Source of the DNA: Paraspadella gotoi
Lineage: Eukaryota; Chaetognatha
DNA: 64,000 nucleotides
Direction of reading: 5' to 3'
NCBI GenBank assembly: GCA_051294375.1
Contig: CM119271.1
Location: 1,606,721 to 1,670,720 of the forward strand
Part shown: positions 22,301 through 32,414 of the stretch, piece by piece
Numbering within the stretch: the stretch's first letter is position 1
Layout: each line of letters opens with the position of its first letter
Notes under the pieces: generated by a model
Database searches by the model: none
What the model was told of the DNA's origin: nothing
Seen by the model: only the letters and a program-made list of their open reading frames with translations
Made by a program: the position numbers and the translations under genes

Positions 22301-24926
22301 AGACTCAAGCTCGGGGAGACTTATTGGTACTGGACCAGGGACGGCAACGAGGTCCCTGCGCTGAAGAAGTCTAAATTGGCCAATTTTCCCAATCAATTGT
22401 GGGAACCAATGGAGGATTCAACTTTTGATTCATACACTATTGGTTGGCTATCATTATATATCATAATCCATTTATATGAAAGCTTATTTTATATTATCTT
22501 TATTTCTATTAAATTTATATTTATTCGCATTTCCATTTTTGCCTGACCTTTTTTATTCTTCCCTTCCATAATTTGCTCCTTTATTGTTATTTATATCATT
22601 ATAATCTATCGCTATATTATATTTTATTGCCTTCACCCAACTTTCAAATAATTCTTTTCCTCCCCAACATTCACAGCGGCGTCCTCCCTTGCCATGATGG
22701 TCTACAACATCCGGGAGAATCGAGAGGGTGAGTTCAACATCATGAAGTTTCTCCAGCAGCGTCGTCCGGCGATGTTCGGTTGGCGGTCGACTCGGGGGAC
22801 ACTCCTCGCTCTCGATGCTCTGAGAAGATTCGCCAAACTAGAGTTTAAAAGAACCACCTTCGACATCACCGTCAGCATGAACATGTCTCTTTCACCACCA
22901 GTCAGGCACAGGTATATTGTCATGGGTAATGATTGTTAGAGTAAACAGAAAAGAGTAAACAGTCGATCGAGATGCTAGTCAAACAACATTCATGCTTTTG
23001 GCTTATAGATCCACACCAGTTCCCAAGTCGCAAGTTCATTAGCAAATTCATTATTTCTAAATGACCGTTATCACTCACAGTTTTGCCAATCTCCACAAAA
23101 AGAGCCTCCCTTCAATGCAACTGCTCGAAGTCCCTGACGCTTGGGGTCAGTTGGAGCTCCAGGCCAACGGGACGGGTTACGCCCTATTTGGCGTCCTCCA
23201 CGAGATGAGCGTCGAGCACGAGGATCAATACGCCGCGTGGAATCCGCCGCTCACGCAGCGACCGGATTTAGTTGGTTTGATTTATTGATATTGTTTTTAT
23301 TTTTGCTTTTATTGTTTTAGTTTTAGTTTACAAAAAAGATTTATCTCCACAAAATTTTCATATGTTTAATTTTTATCCATTGAGCGTCTAAATTTTGTGT
23401 ATCAAACTTTATTTTTTACAATCTAAATTTAAATATTATTATAATTTTTATTTAGGGACGGACCAGGATATCATGCCTTTTGGACTTAGATGGGAAATAA
23501 CTTATTCAGGACGAAATTTATCTCACATCCACTTTAAGGTAATAAGATAAAATTCAAGATAAAAAATGAACTGTGCATTCTACCTGTTTATGCTCTGCTA
23601 TCTGATAAATAAGATACGGTATACTTTAGGTGAAATTACGCTATCAAATGCTGGACGTCTCTCCTCGCAGTAACATGGCAGTTTTAAAGGTTAGTCTGCC
23701 TTTTAGGAGTTTATAACAATATAATTTTGAACCAATATGTATATGATTAATACGTATCAATATCATGGCTATCATCTTTTTCCTCAGGTGGAGCTGCCAT
23801 CTGGTTATAACTCGTGGGATCAATACTTTGTCAGTTACGGTTACGCAAGAAATCCTCCAAATTTGTTAAGAGCAAAATGTTCGCGCGGTTCCGCTTACTT
23901 CTTTTTCACGTGAGTTAGTAAAAATTAATTTTTGTTATATCTTACTTGTGACCTATTACTTAGCCTATCTAAATTTATGATTAATCATTACATTGGTTGT
24001 TCCAATGTTATAACATAGCATAATTAATAAAGCAAACTGTTCCTAGTATGTTATTGTCTTGTAAGAAGAATGCAGGCCTTAAGTGACCATAGCTCGTACA
24101 AAGTCTACAGCGAGATGGTTTATTTATTAAATGAATGATTAATCAATTATATTATATTGATTGTCACGATTTCATACACAAACATTGAACAAAATCATAA
24201 ACACCCTACTTTGACACGTGACACGTTCCAATAACTGCACTATGTAAATTTTTTGCAATTCCACTAATTTAAACAAAGATGTTTAAACTTTTTCGACCAG
24301 ACATTTGGATGATAAATGGACGGAGGTCAAATTCACAGTTCAACGATGGTTCCCCGTTGCCAACATGAGTCAATGGCACGCCATCACCGTTTACGATTAT
24401 TACGAACCCATGATGACGAGCATGAGGTTCTACTCGACGATAGGTACGAGTTATTTGGGTTAGGGATTATTTAGTCAGGGATTAGGATTAAGGATTAAGA
24501 TTTAGGGTTAGGGATTAGATTTGTGTTTGGTATAAAGGTTCGAGATTAGGGTTAAGAATTGCGTTAATATTTAGAGGTGAAAGTTAAATATTTGGGTCAA
24601 AATTCGGAAATAGATTTGTATTGAATATTTGGGTTAGAATTAATTTCAGGGATTAGGAACAGAAATCGGGCGGTTTTGGAAAATAGTTCCCTTAACTCAT
24701 TACCAACTTAACTCTATAAAACCAATAACACATAAAACTCTCCAACAATATATCAGGATTAAAAAATCTGGACATTTGCAAAGTGTGCGGCAGTTTCCAG
24801 TGTCCCTACTGCTTCGACTACAACGCGGCGCCATCGAGCTTTCGATCGTCGGCGTCGTTTTTCGGCGTCATCGGCGTCATCGTCGCTTTGGTCGTCGTGA
24901 TCGAAAAGAGATTCGAGACATTTTGA
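10232..24926 (+). CDS. Mcr: Macroglobulin complement-related (Mcr)-like protein, about 34 exons
   Basis: Member of the thioester/alpha-2-macroglobulin superfamily. In insects Mcr acts at the cell surface in septate junctions and in recognition. Exon 1 (10232-10388) gives a signal peptide (ILLCLLLLWLVGSGAG). Exon 2 has FYVIMAPKI and exon 3 VRPDIKYKAIVTI, the MG1 signature. MG domains follow to 17369. Exon 16 (17437-17589) plus the start of exon 17 encode a six-Cys LDLa domain ending CDGVLDCTDGSDESKC. MG7/CUB-like exons precede exon 23 (19960-20164), whose thioester position reads HSGEA instead of GCGEQ. Helical-domain exons (NLLTLRYLKDSDYLTPDQL; FTASVFKWL; LGYKDAHLVALITYAL) run to 22911, then the receptor-binding region. 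The last exon (24757-24926) has CKVCGSFQCPYC, a membrane helix (FFGVIGVIVALVVVI) and a short tail EKRFETF. About 1,620 aa. Frame problems occur in exons 11 and 17 (see findings). The intron after exon 7 appears to use a GC donor at 13020. Confidence 0.9.
10653..10662. other. Assembly gap, 10 N
   Basis: Run of N inside Mcr intron 1. Confidence 1.
13273..14180 (+). repeat. Direct duplication of an exon end plus intron
   Basis: 13273-13525 is repeated at 13929-14180 nearly identically. The copy contains the last 48 nt of Mcr exon 8, its donor and about 200 nt of intron. Between the copies are GA-rich sequences (13665-13700, 13808-13830). Copy 2 lacks the upstream part of the exon and an acceptor, so it is probably not spliced in. 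Confidence 0.9.
14438..14657. mobile_element. Foldback (MITE-like) element in Mcr intron 8
   Basis: The left arm starts AGTTAATAGTTTGATTTGG. The right arm ends CCAAATCAAACTATTAACTA. The arms are about 75-80 bp each, largely complementary over their length, around a loop of about 60 bp. No coding sequence. Confidence 0.85.
15750..16310. repeat. Purine tract (GA, GAAA, GAGAAA) in Mcr intron 11
   Basis: About 550 bp almost purely A/G on the plus strand, starting as (GA)n and continuing as GAAAGAAAGAGAGAAAGAA units. The long Ser/Leu/Phe-rich reading frame on the other strand is an artefact of this tract. Confidence 0.95.
18590..18665 (-). repeat. Fragment of the short direct-repeat element in Mcr intron 18
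   Basis: TCTCTCACAGTCTAGTTGG then TATCAATGAAGCG matches the element's middle. A still smaller fragment (GCTTGGCTTTCCTATCAATA) lies at about 12612-12640. Confidence 0.55.
19285..19335. repeat. CT microsatellite in Mcr intron 20
   Basis: Pure (CT)n of about 50 bp, 30 bp upstream of the exon 21 acceptor, where it may serve as part of the polypyrimidine tract. Confidence 0.95.
20310..20372 (+). repeat. Dispersed repeat, 'CAGATCC-ACATTGTTTGC' family, copy 2
   Basis: GCAGATCCGACATTGTTTGC followed by TCAAACTTGTTTATT, as at 30-95. A CGT-repeat block (TTGCTTCTTTGTGCCGTCG..., 20440-20480) lies shortly after and has a cousin at 50090-50180. Confidence 0.7.
20800..20990 (+). repeat. Tandem AT-rich minisatellite in Mcr intron 23
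   Basis: About six copies of a 27-bp unit of the type ATCAATTACTATTACATC plus AATA. Confidence 0.85.
23990..24185 (+). repeat. Diverged copy of the short direct-repeat element in Mcr intron 32
   Basis: Holds ATTGGTTGTTCCAATGTTATAACAT, a version of GTCTTGTAAGAAGAATG..GGCCTTAA, and GGTTTATTTATTAAATGAAT, in the family order. Confidence 0.6.
24455..24700 (+). repeat. TTAGGG-like interspersed element in Mcr intron 33
   Basis: GGATTAGGATTAAGGATTAA strings. It ends GGGATTAGGAACAGAAATCG then GGGCGGTTTTGGAAAATAG, the family right end. Confidence 0.75.
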
Positions 24927-26418
24927 AAGGAGGAAGAGAAGAGGAGGAGGAAGAGGAGAAAGATGAGATGAAATCTAAATTTTATTTATTATTGATATTT
25001 TTGCTTGCCGTAAAAAATTAGAAGAAAAAAATAACAAATTTTATTTTGAGGTTTCATAATTCAATATTTTATTTCATATTTTATTTCATATTTTATTTTA
25101 TTATTTGGAAGACAATGCTATTGTCTTTTAATTCTCTTAATCACGGATTTTTATAGTATTTTAATAATACTACTAGTAATCATATAGCTTCATGCCCTTG
25201 ATTATGCCTATCACATTTCCTTCAATAAGAGCTAAAAAAAAAATTGGTTTATCGATTTCTTATGACAAGCAAAAACTAATAACAAATGAAATTGAAACTA
25301 CAATTGTTTCCAAACTTATCACTCCTAAAAACTATATTAGAAATGATGATCCTAAGCGTTCTATAACGTCTTAATTTGTTTGTTTTTCTTGTTTATGTTC
25401 CGTGCTGCTGCTGTTATCTTATCTCACCAATCAAAAGCCATCTTCATTTTGAATTCTCACAATAAAAAGCCATCTTCATTTTGGATTCTCACCAATCAAA
25501 AACCATCTTCATTTTGGATTCTCAATGGAGCATAAAAGATATTATATCTATGCATAGTTTATATTCAATAATGTGCATTGTGCAATGTAGTCTTGTTAAT
25601 TTAAAAATTACCTAGATCACAATAATAAGCGGTTATGTACAATGAAGAAGATTCCTTGGGGGGTTTCTCAGTTTCAGATGAGAACATTGTTTGAGCAGTG
25701 CTTAATCTCGACTTAATATTAACTCAATCCATATATCAAAAGATAAAAATAGAATAATAACTTTATTAAGTATTCAATATCCAATAATCATTGAAAAACA
25801 TACATCAGAATGACAGAGCCAAAATGCAGCAGCAGCAGTAGAGCCGATACGCAGCAACAGTAGCAGTAGAACCGAGATGCAGCAACAGACGAGACGCAGC
25901 AACAGCTCAAAGCTACATAAAAGTTTAAATTAATTAACATATTCAAGTAATTTTACAAATATCATTTAATACCTGATGGTCTCAGAGGAATCTCCCAAAA
26001 ATTAAGAATTTACTCTCCTTTTATATACAAGGACACAATTATTACAACCAATGAGAGAATAGTTCACATTTTGAGAATAAAATCAAAACATCTACTAGTT
26101 ATTATTAACCAATAAGAGACCAGATATTCAAATTCAAGGTATAAAATTCAACCAATTAGAGACTTTAAACAGAACTATTGGAGTCATTCAATTAAACTTT
26201 AAATTCAGATATTTGAACCATTAAAAAATAAAAGGTCAGGGCTCAATTCAGATAAAAATCTTTATAAACTCTTTAACATACAATGTATATAAAAAATTTA
26301 GCCTTTTAACAAAATTAGAATTTTTTTAAAAACTTTTTTAACAAATTTAACTTGTACTAATTTTTTATTAATTTTAAAAAGGCGGCTAACATTCTATTAT
26401 GCTTATTTAGATATTTTT

Positions 26419-26455
<37 letters not shown>

Positions 26456-26840
26456 TCAAGGAAACAAAAATTTGAACCGTTTATAAATCTGCTCTCATCA
26501 TGTTAAAAAAAAAATCAGTATTCTTTTTAGTTATTTTGGAAAATATTTATTAAATATTTTTTTCGGTTTATATTTACTTCTCACCGTCTTGGATTGTTCT
26601 TTTCCAGCTAAAAAAATCATTACTATTGAAATTATTTTAAATTATTATTATTGCATCGTTGCAACAAACGAACATGGGTTGACAGACAAGCTATGAGTAT
26701 TGAGTAAACACCAAGCAAACAGAGAGGCTTTTTATATTTGAATTCAAATATAAAAAGCCTTTAATATTTTCTTTAATTATATTTCTTTAAATAAATATAC
26801 GAAATAAGCCCTTCACCACATCTTTCCAAAATGGCGTCCC
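24927..26840. other. Convergent intergenic region between Mcr-like gene and lectin genes
   Basis: AT-rich. Three short direct repeats of AAAAGCCATCTTCATTTTG (25433-25520). A CAG-rich stretch at 25835-25915 is not coding in any frame I can support. (AAT)n lies at about 26420-26452 and a short palindrome of TTATATTTGAATTCAAATATAA at 26731-26752. The 3' ends of both flanking genes must lie here. Confidence 0.6.
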
Positions 26841-29800
26841 TTATCCCCAGTAGAAAATTTCGCCGACGCCGCTGCCCCCGCCGCTGCCGACGACGCCGTC
26901 CTGATTAACGCCGGAAGTTTAAGACAGATCATTTAAACAAAGTTATTATCAAAACAATAATGTAAAAGTTTTGTTCATGGCATGACTAAAAAACAAGTTT
27001 GAGCAAACAATGTCGGATCTGCCCACGATCATTAATTATTAATTAATTAGTACAAACTATATAAACTAAAATAATAATTTAATTAACAAATTAATTGATT
27101 GATTGATTAAATAATTAATTAATTTATAAATAAATTGATTATTGAATAATTAATTAATAGATAACTAAATAAATTTATTGATTGAATAATTTATTGATTA
27201 ATTATTTATTAATTAATTGACTAATTGATTAATTAACTGATTAATTATTTGCTTATTTAATTCCATCAAAACTTGATTTCCAGCTTAATCACACACTTTC
27301 CTACCCACATACAAAATTTCAAATCAATCGCCCCATCCATTCATGAATAATTGAAGTTCAAATAGTGAAATTTATTTTTTTGTTTTTTCCATTTAAACTC
27401 ATTTCCACTCGCAAGATTTTATCGAAACTTCATATCCAGCTCAATCACACACTTCCCTATCCACACACAAAATTTTATTCCAATCCATTCATCCAATCAC
27501 AAGCCGTCGGACCGACGGACGGACATTGGTTTTTTGTGCATAATTTATCATAATTCGATGTTCTGACATGATATAAGTGAATGCCCGACAAGATTGACCG
27601 ACGGACCGACAAAGTGAATTATAGAGTCGGGATCTGCTTATAAGCATATCCGACTAAAAACTGATCTCGAAAATGAAAAATCAACTCAACTAAAAGCTTG
27701 ATATAAAAATCGGTACTTCAATATTTATTTAGCCCCTAATATCGTCTAGTGATTGCCACTACCCAGAACCCACCCGCAACCCCCCCCCCTCATATTAGAC
27801 TGGAACTCACCCAGTCTTCGTCGTCGTCCTCATAGTCGTCGTTGGGAACGTCAGACGGAAAGTACAAGCCTGAAAATGAATGGGATTGATGAATCAGTCA
27901 GTCTATTCGTTAATTTTTTAATCAATTTAATCAATTTAATCAATTAAATAAATATAATCAATTTAATCAATTTAATCAATTAAATAAATATAATCAATTT
28001 AATCAATTTAATCATTTAATCAATTAAATCAATCTAATCAATTTAATCAATTTAATCATTTAATCAATTAAATCAATCTAATCAATTAAATAATCATTTT
28101 CCGGTCTCACTTAAATCTCGCTCATCTCCAAAGCCCTCGTACGCGTCTTTCTTGCTCTTCGTAATGTTTACAAGAATGTAATCTTTTCAATACACTCACT
28201 TACCTCAGTCAATATCTTTCCCGACTTTCCTCAGCCGCAAAACCTCACCTGTGTCTCGGCCGGGGATTTGGCAAATGTATCTGAGTGGATTGTTGCAGGA
28301 AAAATCGTTGATGCCTCCGTGATAGACGTCGACGCATCTCTCTTTGCCGAGATAGTTGTTGGGCTCGTTTGGGCCCCACCTGGATTTAGAAATTGATCGA
28401 TCAATCAATCTATCAACCAATCAATTGGGCAGTCAATCAGTTATAGGCAATAAATAATTAAATCGATGAAACCAATCAAAAAAATCATTGAAATTAAAAT
28501 GAAGCAAATAAATTCATCAATCAATCATTCAAACTAATAGTCATTCTTTTTTTTTTCAGTATAGTTTAAGCAATCATTAATCAATTATTAACAATCAATC
28601 AATAATTACTTCGAAAGAAATAGAAACAAGCCGGTCAATCAAACGATGAAATGAAATTATTTTTAAAAACAGACCCCGATCCGTGTTTTCTTTCGCTCGA
28701 CTCCAGTCCCTCACCAATCTGAATCCTCGTACAGGGTCGACTCGTCGATCCACTGGAAACCCTCGTCGGTTTTAAAGGCGCCCACGAAAAAGCCTTCGTT
28801 CCAGCGAAGGCGTGAAGGACGGGGAAGCATCATCCCGAGCTCTCTCTGTGTTTTGAGTTGTACGGGTAGGGGGAAGGGGGAAGGAAGGGGGGGGGTTGTT
28901 GGTGTCGGGAACTGTTGTCGGGCATTGCAATACGTTTACCCCGCCTATAAGCATGTCACCTTTAGTCGTGACACGGTGCCTCTTTGAGTATTACCATCAG
29001 CTCATGACCATTAGGTACGGGGATCGATCCCCTTCGGTACATACCCTGCGGGAAGCGTGAGGACGGCCGTCAACCGCCTTGGGGGCGTGGAAAACCCTCA
29101 AGCCTGGTTCCAAGCCCATGATCCGTTTCATGGCTGCTAGAGGTGGTTGAAGAAGTTACGGAAAGCTTTCTTCAGCCCATTTAGCGCCTTTTTCACAGAA
29201 CAAGTTTATCTTTGGTCTCTCTTTTCATCACGCACCAGTTTTGTTCCGAATTAACTATTAACGTGATTGATTAAATTAATCCACAACCTAATCCATAACC
29301 CTGATCTTTAACCTAAACTAACTTAATTTCAAATTTAATATGAAATCGGGCTCTTTGCGAAAATAAAGCCTAAATTTTTTTTCCCTATCAGAAATAAAAC
29401 AGATAATAAACATTACTCTTCTTGCAATTTTAAAAGAAATACATTGTTTTTAAATTGGCTTTATAATTAGGATAGAATTACAATATGGAGCTTTCCCAAC
29501 GCCATGCCATACCATGCCTCAAGCGGTCGCTACAAAATCGATTTCGAAGTCAAATTGGATTTATGATTTATTTGTTTGGTCTAATCTTCGAAATCCATTA
29601 ACCTCAAAATTATTTTTAAGCTTCTGGCAGCGCGTCTCAGAGGGATAACTGCAATATGCAAATAAGATTAAGAGCCCTCAGTTTCAATTTGGTTTTTTTC
29701 CCCAATAACGAAACGAATTCGAGGATTGATCGTTGAATTAAACAGAGCAAACAACCCTCTTTTCGGAAAGCGCCCTAATTCAACTAGAATTCAGAAATAA

Positions 29801-30247
29801 GTTTGTCTTTAGGTTTAATAATTCGGTTAAAAGCTAGGGAGAGGAAGTAGATTAGGAATTAGGAATCAGAGTTAGGAATTAGTTTAAGGATTAGGGTTCA
29901 AGGTTAAAAAATATGGTAAGGGATTAGTGATTAGGATTAAGGATTAAATTAGGGTTAGGGATTGGAAAAAGATTCGGTTAAAATGAAATGGGCCACTCTC
30001 GGAAAATAGTGCCAAAACCTGAATAAAGTCGTAATCTTTCTGATCGCTGATGACGGCCAAACTTCCTCCCTCGAGGCGACAACTGTCTCGTGCGATGGAG
30101 AAGACAACTCGATCCTGAAATATAAATATAAGGATTACATAATAGTATTAGTATTACGTAATAAAATTACTCACCAGTTTGAACCCGTAACATTTTCCTT
30201 GTGGACCATGAACGTAGTTCGCTGGACAATTGGCTGAGTGGAGAAAT

Positions 30248-30300
<53 letters not shown>

Positions 30301-31939
30301 ACGATAACTTAATAAATTACCCCCCAAATTTTTTTTATTTAATGTATACAACTTTATACTTTATATGCAAATTTTTCTTACCATCAACTGGTTCTTGGAA
30401 CGGTCGCTGGCAAATAAAGCGAAGTCGATAATTACAAGGAAAATCGTTGAGGCCCCCGAAAAAGACGTCGACGCAATCCTCTTGGACGAGGTAGTTGTTG
30501 GGCTCGCCCTCTCCCCACCTGATTGATTGATAGATTGAATGATCTATTCACGGGTTTATTGATAGTAGGGTGGATGACGAAAAATATCACAGGGTTTCGC
30601 TACCAAGCCAGAACGACTACACTATAATAGCTTAGTAAGGTGGATGATGGAAAATATCACAGGGCCTCGCCCCACACCATTCAGAACCGAGGTCGATTCT
30701 CCCTTCTCCAGAATTCCAACGAAATTCTCCCTCTTCTTTGAGATCCGTGGCGCCAACGAAGAAAGCCTGCCTCCAGTCGGTCAGACGAGGTACGACGGGA
30801 AGTTGGGATAGTTGATTCTTGAGGGGAATTTAAGGTGCGGGTGGAGAGAGGGTAGTTTATTGGCTAATTGATTGGTGAATTAAGTTGAATGGAGAATCGA
30901 TTGGTTGATTGATTTTTGGCAGTTGATATTTTTAATTGAAGCAGAGAGAGAAAAAAAGATGGAACAGTGAGGCGTGATTACTACTCCTTGGAGTTTTATT
31001 GTTTCGAAGGAGATTGATTGGTTAAATGATTGCTTGAATGATTGATTAAATGATTGGTTGATTTATTTATAGATTGTATGGTTGGTTGATTGTTTCACTG
31101 TTGAATTATTGATTAATTAATTGATCGATTTATTGATTGGAAAATTGATATGTTGATGTTCGATAGGAGAGAATAATCGCTCATTAGTATTTCTAAAATT
31201 ATTAATAATTCTGTTCCTTTTGTTATTACTCAAAGACCAAACTTATTTGAATTAGGTTAAATTCATGAATCTCAAGTTCTAAACTGAATTCGCCGGCATT
31301 CATCTTCCCCGGCCGCACCTGAATAAAGTCGTAGGTCTCTCGATCGTGCATCTCGGCGAGGATCGCGTCGTGCGACTCGCAAGTCTTTTCCGCCGACGCG
31401 AAAGTTTCTCTGTCCTTGAGATCAGAATGAAATATTTTAGTTAAAAGATTTTTTCGATAATTAATCAATTCATAATTAATTATCCTTTCACTTTCGTTGT
31501 GTTTGAGATTAGCGAAAAATTGTTTGTTTTTATTTCGACAACGATGATAAAAGATTTAATAATTCATATATACTTGCATAATGTACATTCATTGAATCAG
31601 GTTGATTAATTTGTTAATTGATTAAAATAAAGATTATATTTGCATTTACGTGAAATAGACGGAAGCATTGATTGTGAGGCCCACGAACGAAGCCATTTTT
31701 GCAATCCGAAGTTGACGGTTCTGCAAATTTGCCAACAAAAAAAAAATGTTTTGATAAAATATTTTTTATCAAAATAGTTAATTATCATATAAGTTCCTGT
31801 AATTACATATAATTTATTGTAAAATTATTTGTTTTGTTTACTTTTGCTTTATTTTATTTTGTTTATTTGTTTTCATTACTTAGTCTTTGTTTTCATTTTA
31901 GTTTCGTCACCTTCGGTCGTCGTCGTCGTCGTTGTCGTC

Positions 31940-31970
<31 letters not shown>

Positions 31971-32372
31971 TCTTCNNNNNNNNNNNNGTCGTCGTCGTCG
32001 TCGTCGTTTTCTCCGTCGCGGGTCGCGACGCGTTAAACTCGCAGATGTAGGAACATCTGTAGTTGCATCTGTGATCGTGCCATTTGTGGTCGTAGGAGGA
32101 CTTGTGGCCAATGAAGAGACATTTCTCCCATCCGCCGTCCGGTTGACCCGGGAACCAGTTGACGAAGCCTGTATTGAGAGATGTATGGCCGGGTCGTCAG
32201 AGTCATAATCTTCATCATCATTATCATTGTCGTCTTCATAATCATCGTCATCATCATCATAAAAATTATTCACTAAAAGTAAAATTATTATTTATTTATT
32301 TATTTATTTATTTATCGTCAGGATCAATCGTAATGGATGTCTTAATCAGAATCATCATTGTTATTTATCAGC

Positions 32373-32414
<42 letters not shown>

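Noticed and set aside
25835-25915. CAG-rich stretch as a polyglutamine exon
   Set aside because: In-frame stops (TAG) recur within the CAG/TAG repeats and there are no splice partners.
28205-28248. Read-through of lectin CRD3 to a TGA at 28205 as the C-terminus
   Set aside because: A strong ACAG/GTGAGG donor at 28249 splices in phase to DYILVNITKSKKDAYEGFGD and onward to an acidic tail resembling the tail of the heptad lectin.
31893-32273. Minus-strand acidic/Arg-rich frame overlapping lectin CRD1
   Set aside because: It is a different frame of the exon that encodes NWFPGQPDGGW. The lectin frame is phase-linked on both sides.
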